DNA of 64,000 bases. Source: Gigaspora rosea (taxonomy: Eukaryota; Glomeromycota; Glomeromycetes; Diversisporales; Gigasporaceae). Location of the stretch: contig QKWP01000663.1 of the NCBI GenBank assembly GCA_003550325.1, forward strand, positions 14,317 to 78,316. Direction: 5' to 3'. Of the stretch, positions 32,559 through 43,209 are shown in pieces. Within the stretch, counting starts at the first letter, position 1, and the number at the start of each line of letters is the position of its first letter. The translations under genes were made by a program, and so were the position numbers. Under the pieces are notes generated by a model. It saw only the letters and a list, made by a program, of their open reading frames with translations, ran no database searches and was not told the DNA's origin.

Positions 32559-33887
32559 CCCCTCCCCTCCAATTCAAGCCACCTTACTTGACGAATCATT
32601 ACCCAGACCCCTCTCAGCATTCCAAAAACCACCCATAGGAAAATGGAAATCACTCATATCCTCCAATTTCAAGAAAAAATCAATCTCGATGAACATCGCA
32701 ATCAACAAAAACAACAACCAGACTGACAACAAAAAAATAATAGCCTCTTGCATATTACAACACAGCGGATCCACAATCAGCATCTTTAATACATACTGGC
32801 CATCCAAAACAAATGCACTAATAACACTACTTACCTTCATTTTTACTACGATAGACAATACAGCCAAATTGGATATAACAACCAATAACCTATCATTCAA
32901 AAACCTTGTAGAACACACAATAGATATATATCGCACCTCACATCTAAAACTTGACCGATCAGACCTTCCATACTTACAACGCACACTAATATCAATACTA
33001 ATGGAAAGGAAACTGGAAATTTCATATAACCCAAACCTCAAAATCTCGGACCCACTTCCCCCAGATTCTCTCGACATCACTCCCCAAAAGTTCCTATACA
33101 ACCGATTTACGACACTAATTAATGATATACCCACAATTCAACCGATCAAAACATTACTAAAAGGAATACACAAAATAACGAACGACATTCTTTGGCATAA
33201 CCAACAAAGAATCCGGATATGGGAATCTCATATGGACAATATTAACTGGGATCTCACCCTCGAAACACTGATCCTCAACGATAAACCTAAAGCACTCTAC
33301 ACTAAACCCGCTCTATTCAACATCAAGAACTTTAAAATCAAATTAATAGCCGAAGAACTCTCTACTCACCTTCTCTTACACCTCCATAACCCCAACAAAT
33401 ATCCAAACCACTTTTGTCCTAGATGATACTCCATCTCAGAAGACTACTCCCATCTACTAACCTGTGTTTCCAACCACTTTACTTTCAATACAGAACTCAG
33501 AAGAATCCTAATTAAAATAGCAGAAGAAAAGAAATTACCACTCAAAAATCCCGAAGAGTTCATCTCTAACTATACATTTCTACACATCAACAAGAACATT
33601 CCTATCGGTATCATAACAGAACGTACTCTCGCCCCTTTCAAGTCTCGACACCACAAAAAGAAACTCTCCCCACTACTACACCACAGAATAGCGGAATTCA
33701 TATACAAAGAGATTTGGATACCCTCCAGAATGTCCTGACATTTCGAGGCAGTCCCTCCTCTCCCCCATTAACACCACCAACCATGATCAAAACCCTCCCA
33801 CCCACACTACTCTTTATTAAACAAAAAATCAACAAATTCATTCTCACTAATAACTTTTCTATCAACAACATCCTTTCCAAAAACTAG

Positions 33888-34030
33888 AGGTCTACAGCCA
33901 TTCTAGTAAAGAATAAGGCCAAGAGTAAACCCTAGCTCTTACCTCTACTTCTCTTTAGATTAGTAATTCCTACATGTAATCATATATGTATAATCTACAA
34001 AATCTTAATAAAGAATTAGAGGATAGACCT

Positions 34031-34081
<51 letters not shown>
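33888..34081 (+). promoter_or_regulatory. LINE B 3' UTR with stem-loop and poly(A)
   Basis: Like LINE A: AGAGGTC follows the stop, then GAATAAGGCCAAGAGTAAA, an AATAAA signal (CTTAATAAAGA), the hairpin AGAGG-ATAGA-CCTCT, then the A run from 34037. The hairpin loop differs between the two elements while the stem is kept. Confidence 0.7.
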
Positions 34082-34085
<4 letters not shown>

Positions 34086-34098
34086 ATTATATATATAA

Positions 34099-34749
34099 TT
34101 ACAATATGAACTCTAATATTTTATACTATGAACTTAGAACTAATTCATTACTGAGTTATACTCTATCTATATTTTGAACCCTTATAAGAATCAAACCAAA
34201 ATTTATACTGTTGAACCTATTTTATTATTCTACTTCTGCATTCTTTGTATCTCTTATACTAGTCTTAATAACTTTTATACAGGTGTTCAAAGATCATCCA
34301 TCTATTGCATTTGTGAATTGTTGTTGATATACTTTTTGTTTGGTAACCAGAAAGCACTAAATTTCTTGTTACTATTAACATTTATACTCCTTAAACCCCA
34401 TTACTATAACAAGCTCTCAACTAGTTCTTCAACCAGAATCTTAAATATATTAGTAGTGTTTTGCCTTCCTGCTAATGCCTTTTAGATTACAGTATGCTGC
34501 CAACTATTATATAAGGAAACTTTTATATATTGGTTAGATATGAACTATATTGCATAACTGAGATTACTTCTAACTAATTTGTAGTACTAGGCTACTTCTA
34601 GCTTTCATCTAAAGTGATTAGTGTTTAATATTAATATTTTTTTACAATACTATTATACATTGTTTGTATTACTACTTCTAGTCTAGTACATTTTGCTTTG
34701 TGTTATTATATGTTTTCAAGTATAGCCAACTTTTATCTCTTTCTGTATT
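34099..34749. other. AT-rich flank, no gene seen
   Basis: The 103-residue frame at 34174-34485 is hydrophobic (KPHYYNKLSTSSS) and matches nothing recognised. It may be chance in AT-rich DNA. Confidence 0.4.
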
Positions 34750-34751
34750 TA

Positions 34752-35383
34752 TCCCTTAGATTGTAACACAGGCAAATTTGCCTGCGTATTTTAAAATTTT
34801 TAATATTGATTTTAGTCATATCTTTTCTAAGTAAAAAATATTCTTTGAGTTTTGTTTTAGTAACTTTGTTATAAATTTTTTTTAAAATCATTAGAAAACT
34901 TTAATATAATAAATGTTTAAAGTTCTTGTATTGGCATTTTTACTATTAAAATTTTTCTTTAGATTTTTTCAAATTTTATATGTTCCCGTCTATAAAAAAA
35001 ATCTTTACTTCTAATACAAGTCTTAATTTTTACAAGTAAATCATTAAAGTTGCAATAATGAAAGTTGTCATCCTTTATATAAACTACAATATTGTCTTAA
35101 GAACTATAGTTCTAAAACTAAAACTAAATAAGATCGCAGAAAAATTGTAATAAAATTTTTTAAAAAAATTTTTTCTTAAAATTATCTATTTTCAGCTTAT
35201 ATGTATCTATAATTTATTTTCTTATAATATAAAAACTAATTTTGCAAAAAAGTAATCCTTATTTTCAAATATAATTGTACAAAGTTTTATTTAATTATTT
35301 TAGCATTTTAAAAAAGTAAATCAGAGCTAAAAAAGTGCAAAAACGCAGACAAATTTGCCTGTGTTCTACTACAATCTAAGGGA
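34752..35383 (+). mobile_element. 632-bp mariner-type MITE with GGCAAATTTGCC motif, copy 1
   Basis: Inverted ends TCCCTTAGATTGTA...TACAATCTAAGGGA flanked by TA (34750-34751, 35384-35385). Each end carries the palindrome CAGGCAAATTTGCCTG (one base changed on the right). The interior is shared, inverted, with 47322-47977 (e.g. TATGTTCCCGTCTATAAA). Non-coding. Confidence 0.75.
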
Positions 35384-35595
35384 TAGTTTTCTATTTTGGT
35401 TCTTCTATATGCACCAGAGGTATTCCTAGACAGTTATCTGATTTTTTTTTGATACTTTTGTATTTACTGCTTCTTTATTACAGATATAGTGCTAACTACT
35501 CTATAATTAGATCTTTTCAAAAACATCTTACCCAAACAAGTACTTATATGAACTTGTTACTAAGTATAGAACAAGTATTTGTAGTTTTTTTTTTT

Positions 35596-35666
35596 ACCTC
35601 TACTAGAACTTAAACCAGAAACCTTTAGTATAGAAAATGGTACCTAGATCACTAGGCTACAAAGCC
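35596..35666 (-). pseudogene. tRNA-derived retropseudogene or SINE
   Basis: The minus strand reads GGCTTTGTAGCCTAGTGATC, an A-box-like D-arm, and later GGTTTAAGTTC, a degraded B box. It is followed directly by a ~12-base A tail (the T run at 35586-35595 on the plus strand). CAAATA occurs on both sides, a possible short TSD. The B box departs from consensus, so this is unlikely to be a working tRNA gene. Confidence 0.5.
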
Positions 35667-35689
35667 TATTTGCATTTTTTTATATATTA

Positions 35690-36063
35690 TATAGAATAAA
35701 AACACTCTTTGTTTATTACTTGTACACAAACTTTATTCAACTTTTCTGCTTAAAAAATCTTTATAACATAGAAATTTATTAAGTTAACCTATTTTTTATT
35801 TTTAAAAAATCTTGTTCTACATACTATAGCTTTAAAATTGATAAAATGATTTTAAAATTTGTCTCAACTCTATTTAATTTTTATTTTATTTACATTTACT
35901 CTAAAAAACTACTTAAATTTATTTTTTGTATAACTTTTTACTGCATAACCCACATTTTACAAGCTCCAAATTTTAGTGGTTCTTTTATAAAAATACTAAA
36001 TCAAATTAATAATTATAACAAAATTTATACAAATTAAAGTTTTACAAATAGTTTATGTAATTT
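35690..36063. other. AT-rich spacer, no gene seen
   Basis: A 63-residue plus-strand frame (35846-36037) is hydrophobic and low-complexity; it is not supported as a gene. Confidence 0.4.
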
Positions 36064-36370
36064 AGTGCATATGCATTGTAATGCACCCGTTTGATAAACT
36101 GATCAGATCATAGAATTAGGTGTAATATAAAATCGAGAAAAAATAGTGATCTTTTAAAAAATCACCTGTGGCTTATAATTTTGCTTATGAAACCACTCTT
36201 CATGCTTTAACAAAAAAATTACTTTCAAAATTTTACTATAAAACTTATTTTCTCACCTATATACTATTTTAATTTCACTCTAACCCAACTAACAAAAAAA
36301 TGGGTAATTTTGGTTGTTTTAATATCATGTTATACCAAATCATATGAGGTGCACTACAGTGCACATGCGC
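36064..36370. mobile_element. ~307-bp MITE with GTGCAC-type inverted ends
   Basis: The left end GTGCATATGCATTGTAATGC pairs with the right end over ~22 bp including TGCACC. The ends resemble those of the 1.5-kb element at 24315-25842, suggesting one family. No TSD was resolved. Confidence 0.55.
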
Positions 36371-37423
36371 AAAAATATTAAATTCTTTACAAATTAGTAT
36401 CTATTTAATTTGTACAAAGTAACCTCTTTGCACTAACAATATTAGTGCTACACAAGGTAACCTTGTACTATACTAGCTATACTAGCTACACTAGCTATAG
36501 TCTATACATAAGGACGAAATTATTTCAGGTTATAAAACCTGAAATTAAAATTTAAAAACAAATTGTTTTTGACCTATTTTACTTAAAAGACGAAATTATT
36601 TGATACTTTTTTTGAATAGACAAAATTATAAGGAATATATCTATATAAATTTTATTTGCTCTTCCTTATAAAAATTTTTAATTTTCTCTAATAAAGACGA
36701 AATAGGCCTTTTTCAAAAATAAATTTTAGTGGCATCACTACTAAAGTCATACAAGCCACACAAGCTATATATTATTTAGTATAATTACAAGCTCTTTTAT
36801 TAGTACAACATTATACAAAATAATTTTTATTTAATTGTGAAGCTCTCTTTACTCTCTATTAAGCTACTCTAATTATATAATCTATACTTTCTTTATTATT
36901 AAAAATTCTTAAATTTATTTTACTTTATCTTGTTTTTTTTTATTACTTTCTGTAAAATTATTTCAATATACCAATATTAATTCAACAAGATTCAGATACT
37001 ATTGATTTTGATTACTTCAAGTTCAAAAGTAAATATATAAAGTTTTTGGATCTAAAAATTAATATTACGTTTTTTTATATTCTTTATACTATATTATTAT
37101 AAGTATATTTTTTATATTTACTTATTAATTTTTGAATTGTATTACTAAATTAAACAACAACAGAAATTGGAAGATCTGGCCAAAAAAGTCAAAATAATGT
37201 CAATAGATGACATATGTTAGCTAAAGTATAATAATATTAATCAATATAACAAGAAAAAGTTGGTCACACTTACCTTTTTTGTAATTTTTAAATGCGAATT
37301 GATAGATTGTCACGTTTTCAATAAGTGACATATTTTGCGTAATAATCTTCGTGTATCTACATTTTTGCACTGGCCCATAGCATATTTTATAGCTATCAAG
37401 TAAGTTTATGTACTTTGTTTGAC
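36371..37423. other. AT-rich DNA with local repeats, no gene
   Basis: Short CTAGCTATACTAGCTACA repeats at ~36470-36505 and several GACGAAATTATTT / GACGAAAT motifs (36512-36700) hint at a decayed repeat. Nothing coding was recognised. Confidence 0.4.
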
Positions 37424-37425
37424 TA

Positions 37426-38174
37426 TAGTTAGACCTTTCTATAGTTACAATTCATATAATCACACCTCTATTTAAGCATTTAATATTGTGCAATAGACTT
37501 AAAATATTAAAAAATCTTGTTATAGTTACAAATTACTTATAATTACTATTACTATAAAATGTTGATTTTTTACCAATTTTATTAATAATAAACCTTTACT
37601 ATATAGTCACCAATTTTTAACTAAATAATTTAATTGGCCAATATTCATATTCATTTATATTTAAAATTATCCATTAAAGCTTTTTAAAGATTGATAGCAA
37701 ATAACTTTTGATTCAATAATCCAATTTGGATGAAACAGCTACCAAAATGTTTGTTTTAATAGAATGATTATAATGAGCCCAAAATTGTTAAAATCTAATT
37801 ACAAGTTTCTGAAATCATTAAGAATTTGTATTATTTTATATATTTAAGAATTGATTAAATTTAAACATCTGAGTAAAAAATCTTTAATGATCTTGGGCTT
37901 CGTAATTAGATTTGGATGATTGTAGAATTAATAAAATTGTCTCATTAAGACAAGTATCTAGTAGTCATTTTATCTAAATTGGACTACTGAATTAAAAGTT
38001 ATTTATTGTTATTAAATATTTTAAATTTTTTAATAGTATTTCAATATGTTATAACTACATATTATTTTAAATACGTTTTGGCCTATGGGCACTAACTATA
38101 GCAAGGTATTTTATTTATAGTTACATCTCTATACAAGCACTACAATAGGGTGGTAACTATAGAAAGGTCTGACT
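37426..38174 (+). mobile_element. pogo/Tigger-like non-autonomous element, copy 1
   Basis: Inverted ends TAGTTAGACCTTTCTATAGT (left) and TAGTCAGACCTTTCTATAGT (right, reversed) are flanked by TA. The interior aligns with the reverse complement of 48194-49172, e.g. CACACCTCTATTTAAGCA and AGTCACCAATTTTTAACTAA. An inner inverted repeat (about 37690-38005, AATAACTTTTGATTCAATAA and its partner) forms a large hairpin. No transposase frame. Confidence 0.65.
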
Positions 38175-38939
38175 ATATATAATACTACAATAATAAAGCA
38201 TTGTTATATAGCTTGAACTTTTGAATTTGACATTATTTTTTTCAAAATTATTTTAGTGTACCAATTTGTATACTAAAATTTACAGTTATAGAGATATTTC
38301 ATTTAAGACAAAATTTCTTAAAGTTACATTTTTGATACATATTATATATAAATCAAGTTATATTCTATAAATGCATTTTATAGGTTTGTTATATATATAT
38401 ATTACTTTTTTAACATATTTGAATCATATATAATGACTAAAAATTTGTTGATAGTTAGTATCAAAAAGATAAAAAAATATTCAGATTATACTTGCTGCCC
38501 AATTTAATAATAAAACTACAAATTCCAAATAGGTTAATTGATGATCTACCAGTTAATCAGAGAATTTCTATATTAAAATGTGATGCAGATCACATATGTA
38601 CAAGACTCGAATTGAAATTTTTGAGTTATAAGTAAAGTTATAAAATTTTTAACCAAATATAGTATTGAAGTAGCACAAATGATAGAGCGAAACTATAGGC
38701 TCTTGATTATGAAATTATTAAATATCGATATTTCTTTTTGATAAGTTTTACTTTGTAAGCACGCAGTATTTACTAAGTAAACCCTTATATTAATTAGACT
38801 ATAAACTGAATCAAAATATTTAGTTTTTAGCTTAATTTACAGCTTGTTTTTTAGCATCTAGGTCTTTAAAAATATATTGTGCTTGAAAATAATACCAGAA
38901 GCTAGATTCATAAGCGTTATTGTGCTAAATACCAAAATT
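38175..38939. other. AT-rich DNA between elements
   Basis: No gene recognised. A stretch near 38675-38710 looks faintly tRNA-like (GTAGCACAAATGATAGAGCG) but lacks a B box. Confidence 0.4.
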
Positions 38940-39295
38940 CACAGATGCAAATAATATTAATGAAGTATTTAAAATCACGATCCTTAAACCTACTAGCTGA
39001 GTGAAGTGGTTAAATGCAAATAAATTATATTGAAGTCTTACAAAATGGTAAATAAAAATCTATTCTTTTTTTGTAAACTTGATTTGCCGCTTTTAAAATA
39101 ATACCTAGTTTTTATACAGTACTTATGGCCAAACAGATTTGAAGGGTACAGCAATTAAGTATTTATTATGTCTTGAACTTATTTCACTAAAGGAGCTGCT
39201 GTAAATCAGGTAATTTCTATCTCTTAAGGGGCTACCCCCACTCACCCACACCTGACACTTTATTAGCCAATCAAATTGCACAAAAAATTTATATA

Positions 39296-40367
39296 TTAAT
39301 TGATAATCCATATGTCAACTAGCAAAATGAGGCGTCTTCCATCTAAAAATTTTTTTTACTATGTTAACAATACATGTTCACTAATTGAAAGTTGTAGAGC
39401 TCGTTGAGACGCATCTAACAGTAGTTGGATCATCCAAATCGGCCCAGTGGATGGCAAGATATTGTCAAAAAACGATTGGCTGACTATATAAAAATCTGTG
39501 CCGGAAATCTCATATGAAAATCACTATAGGCGAAATGTGCGTGTGCTCCATCTAAAACTTTTTTCTTACTAAGTTAACGATACATGCCTACTAATTGAAA
39601 GTTGTAGAGCTTATCGGGGCATATCTAAAGGTAGTTAGATTATCCAAATCGGTCCAGTAGATGACGAGATATCATCGAAAAACGATTGGCCAACTATACT
39701 AGAAAAATGGGATCCATTTAAAGTCCGAAGGACCAATATTTGTTTTTTTATATTACACCTGATAAGCCAATAAGCATCAGTTTTCAATTGTTTTTATTGT
39801 TTTTATTGTTTTTTTTATGTTACATCTGATCTAGCCAATCAGAATTTAAAATTTGCTAATACACAGACATCGGGTGTACTAGCGCTCTACCTGTAGTGTC
39901 CTTTGGACAATAAAATCTCTATGTAAACAAATATTGTTTACATAGAGATTTATATAGTTGACCAATCGGTTTTTGACGATATCTTGCTATCCATTAGGTC
40001 GATTTGGATGCTCTAACTACCGTTATGTGCGCCTCGACGAGCTCTACAACTTTTAATTAGTAGGCATATATTGTTAACTTAGTAAGAAAAAAGTTTTAGA
40101 TGGAGCACACGCACATTTCGCCTATAGTGATTTTTATATGAGATTTCTTTCACAGATTTTTATATAGTCAGCCAATCGTTTTTTGACAATATCTTGCCAT
40201 TCACTGAGCTGATTTTGATGATCTAACCACTGTTAGATGCGTCTCAACGAGCTCTACAACTTTCAATTAGTGGACATGTATAGTTAACTTAGTAAGAAAA
40301 AAATTTTAAATGGAAGAAGCCTTATTTCACCTATTCTCCAGTTGACAGGCGGATTATAATTAATTAA
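39296..40367. mobile_element. Foldback element with duplicated arms
   Basis: Long inverted arms: ATAATCC..TGTCAACT on the left, AGTTGACAGGCGGATTATAA on the right. Each arm holds two ~180-bp units with AAGTTGTAGAGCTCGTYGAG, ACGCATCTAAC and CCAAATCGGYCCAGTRGATG. The central spacer includes a perfect 39-bp palindrome at 39913-39951 (AAATCTCTATGTAAACAA arms). The same units occur at 48310-48880. Confidence 0.75.
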
Positions 40368-40387
40368 TAAAAAAATTAATACTATAT

Positions 40388-40692
40388 AACTTTTGATCTA
40401 CTAGACCATTTTAAAGATTTAACTACCAAGATGATTCTCTCAAAGAGAGGATTCTAACAAGTCCAAAATTACCAAAATCCTATCAAAGGTTCCTAAAATT
40501 GATCTAGATTTATATAATATTATATAGTATTTATTAAAATATTATATAATATTTATAATAATACAAATCAATATCGATCTTATGATCTAGTAATTGGATT
40601 TTAATAATTTTAGACTTGCTAGAATCCTCTCTTTGAAAGGAACATTTTGGTAGTTAAATCATCCAAATTGGTCCAGTAGGTCAAAAACTATT
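40388..40692. mobile_element. ~300-bp foldback element
   Basis: The arms AACTTTTGATCTACTAGACC... and ...GGTCCAGTAGGTCAAAAACT pair over ~100 bp, including AGAGAGGATTCTAACAAG. The arm core (GGTAGTTAAATCATCCAAAT) is the same motif found in the foldbacks at 39296-40367 and 48310-48880. Confidence 0.75.
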
Positions 40693-41919
40693 TAATATTA
40701 AATTTACATATAAATTTATAATTTTAATTAAAAAATTATTTATAATTTTGGCCGGATTTTGGTAATTCCGGCCAGAATTACACCTGATACTTTAGCTACC
40801 CCACCCACCCAAAAAAAAAAAAGGTGATAAAAGTCAGCTCCCTAAGTAATAATGGTCTTATTGACCAGAGTGATTAATGCGAATAAATAGTTGCAAGAGC
40901 ATTATAATGGTAAATGAAAATTTATATCTTAGTTTGTAAACATGATGTTCTGCTTTTAACCGTATTAGATTTTAATTTATTTTCAAAGTTATGACATTAC
41001 TCTTAGCTGGACGTGAGACTACTGGTACTGCCTTATTACTTATGAGCTAAACTAATGATATCTGCGAATGAAATAATTTGAATATAGTAGCATTATGTAA
41101 TAGTAATTAAGTATTTATGCTCTTTGTTTGTTACTTGTTTAACTCGTTTACTAATTTTAATTCCATCGATTAATAATAATTCTTTGCTGCTTTTAACTTA
41201 TAAACAGTTTTTATATTTGTGGTTGATTCGAAGGCATTATGTAATAGTAATTAAGTATTTATGTCGTTTGTTTGTGAACTTTGATTTTTAATTTTAATTC
41301 CCCTGATTAATTAGTAATTTTTGTACGCATAATCTGAATGAAGATTAATGCAAACTAGAGATTGTACTCGGGTAGACATTTTATTATATGGCTATAATAA
41401 AATTACCTAGATAATCAAATTATTTAATAATCCCCTAATCACTATATCAAGATCACAGGAGGATTAATTAATAATACCCTAACTGTATGTGAATAAGCAG
41501 AAACTTTGTTTCCGCTAATTACCAACAGATCAGGATATTATTATTTACTCTTTTAACTCTACTTAATAGTACCTGTTTTTTATACTTATGGGGCTAAACT
41601 AAACGATCACTGCCGATTTGAATAGTATTATGTAATGGTAATTAAGTATTTATGCTCTTAGTTTGTGAACTTGTTTACTGATTTTAATTCCACTAAGTAA
41701 TAACGATCTTATTCTCACAAGCTAACCAAAGTTATTAATGCGAATGAATAGTTTGAAGGCATTATGTAATGGTGAATAAGGATATGCTTTTAATTTGTGA
41801 ATATAATTTGCTGCTTTTAACTCCACTTAATAATAGCTAGTTTTTATACTTATAGCCTGAACTAAATGATCAATGTGAATAAACCGATTGAAGAGAATGG
41901 TGTAATGGGAATTATAATG

Positions 41920-42104
41920 GTTATCAAAAAGGAGTACCTTTGCAGTTATATAAAATCACGAGAAATAAGCCTATTTTAGTAGTTTTTCAATTCTTTGAGA
42001 ATTTTAAAGATTTTGAATAAAATATAGCCATTATTTATTGAAAATTATAATCAATAGGGAATTATCATCATTATGAAATCACAGGGTTACACTTTTTTGC
42101 AAAC
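41920..42104 (+). mobile_element. ~190-bp MITE, copy 1 of 4
   Basis: Ends TATCAAAAAGGAG and CTTTTTTGCAAAC. The interior has AGAAATAAGCCTATTTTAGT and GAATAAAATATAGCCATTAT blocks. Located inside the satellite array. Confidence 0.65.
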
Positions 42105-42206
42105 CGCATAATTAAGTATTTATTTTCTTGATTTGTGGACTTGATTTGCTTTTAATTTCACAATTAATACCGATCCTATTCACAAGCCGATTGAAGTGAT
42201 TATAGC

Positions 42207-42392
42207 GGTTTGCACAAAAGTGTGGCCAGTAATTTCGTGATGATTATAGCGAAAAAATTTCTAAGATGTTAATAATGCCTATATTTATTCGAAATCTTCA
42301 AAATTCTCTTAAGAATTGAAAAGTCTACTAGAATTGGCTGATTTCTCATGATTTTATATAATATTTGATCTGTAGAGGTTTACCTTTTGCAA
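42207..42392 (-). mobile_element. ~190-bp MITE, copy 2 of 4
   Basis: Reverse orientation relative to copies 1 and 3. Ends GGTTTGCACAAAAGTG and ACCTTTTGCAAC. The interior is the complement of the copy 1 blocks. Confidence 0.65.
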
Positions 42393-42524
42393 CTTCATAA
42401 TACAAGTGGATGAGCATTTTGTAATAGAAATTAAGTATATTGTTTGTGAACTTTTATTTCTAATTTTAATTACATTATTAATAATGATTCTTATACCCAT
42501 CAAGCCAAATGAAATGATTATAGT

Positions 42525-42726
42525 GGTTTGCAAAAAGGTGAGCCCTTTGCAAATCATGAAGTTATGTAAAATCTCGAGAAATCAGCTGATTCTAGTAGAT
42601 TTTCAATTCTTAAAGATTTCGAATAAAATATAGGAGTCATTGATTGAAAATCATGATCAATAGGGAATTAAAATCTCAAAATTTTCCGCTATCATCATGA
42701 AATCATGGGTACATCTTTTTGCAAAC
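42525..42726 (+). mobile_element. ~190-bp MITE, copy 3 of 4
   Basis: Best preserved copy: ends GGTTTGCAAAAAGGTGAGCC and GGGTACATCTTTTTGCAAAC. Interior ATCAGCTGATTCTAGTAG. The minus-strand and plus-strand open frames over 42354-42633 simply cross it. Confidence 0.7.
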
Positions 42727-42972
42727 TGTAATGCGAATGGAGGGCATCATGTAATGGTAAAAAGAATTTATGTTTTTTTGTTTCTAAACTCTGTTTGCCG
42801 ATTTTAATTCCACTGATTAACAATCCTTAAGCTGAAATGATTAATGCGAATGGATTTGAAGGCATTATGTAATAGTATTTAAGTATTTATGCACTTTGTT
42901 TATGAACTTTGATTTTATTTCACTAATCACTAAATAGTTTTTAGATAGATTCTGTTTAATACTAGTTAAGCG

Positions 42973-43159
42973 CTTTGCAAGAAGATGTAGCTTCTGTGTC
43001 ATGTGGGAATCAGAGATTCTATCGATTTTAAGAACTTTATTGATTTCAAAGAAATATAAATGTAATCATTCGAAAATAAAACAACAGAAAGTCTAAAACC
43101 AGAAATTTTCCTGAGCTTTTTTAAGAAATTATGGCTATGGCCATATCTTTTTTGCAAAG
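42973..43159 (+). mobile_element. ~190-bp MITE, copy 4 of 4 (diverged)
   Basis: Ends CTTTGCAAGAAGATG and TCTTTTTTGCAAAG; the interior is more diverged than in copies 1-3. It lies at the right edge of the satellite array. Confidence 0.55.
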
Positions 43160-43209
43160 CTCATATTAGAATTAGTGTTTTAGAGCTGATTATAAACAAT
43201 TAATATTAA

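Larger units (their letters stand above)
28496..33887 (+). pseudogene. LINE B ORF2: AP-endonuclease and reverse transcriptase
   Basis: The first ATG in frame is 28496, but the ATG at 28508 (ATGTCTAG) is the one matching LINE A. The endonuclease is intact over 28496-29485: ATHNIRGL, LTETKLTD, LLGDLNTN, SQIDDLW and SDHNII. The RT follows in pieces with NKATRPSAI, SKAFDSVN, GIDQGKTFSP, and YMDD at 30960-30971. Stops replace conserved Trp at 30849 (TGA) and 30978 (TAG). Beyond the inserted MITE is an RNase H-like segment without catalytic acids (about 32690-32930). A CCHC motif near 33416 has its second Cys replaced by a stop. The end (IYKEIWIPS) aligns with LINE A (IYEKVWLPS). Confidence 0.85.
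25989..34081 (+). mobile_element. LINE B: full-length non-LTR retrotransposon
   Basis: An ~8.1-kb element bounded by a 17-bp TSD ATTTATTATATATATAA (25972-25988 and 34082-34098). It has the same gene order, 5' start motif and 3' UTR as LINE A but is well diverged in sequence (C-rich codon use where A is A-rich). It carries a 271-bp hAT-type MITE (32288-32558), an assembly join at 30193, and ends with ~45 A. Not active as assembled. Confidence 0.92.
39191..40842. mobile_element. 1.65-kb Harbinger-like element inside the satellite
   Basis: Ends AGGAGCTGCT.../...CAGCTCCC with the 3-bp duplication TAA on each side (39188-39190, 40843-40845), as for PIF/Harbinger. Joining the flanks gives TTTCACTAAGTAATAATGG. 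This matches the satellite unit at ~41690 (TTCCACTAAGTAATAACG), so the empty site is confirmed internally. It has no transposase. The inside is filled by two foldback blocks. Confidence 0.7.
38940..42970 (+). repeat. Tandem satellite array of ~140-bp units, interrupted
   Basis: At least ten diverged units share GCATTATGTAATGGTAATTA, AGTATTTATGCTCTTTGTTT, GAACTTGATTTGC, TTTTAATTCCACT and ATGATTAATGCGAATGAA. Clear copies of the AAGTATTTATG block are at ~39157, 41107, 41248, 41642, 42114 and 42880. The array is split by the Harbinger-like element at 39191-40842 and by four small MITEs. It could be a heterochromatic satellite; centromeric or other function is not shown. Confidence 0.75.

Noticed and set aside
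32574..33134. 186-residue minus-strand frame in LINE B
   Set aside because: Antisense to ORF2, which has aligned homology with LINE A on the plus strand.
38675..38750. Possible tRNA gene
   Set aside because: An A-box-like start is seen but no B box and no acceptor stem pairing.
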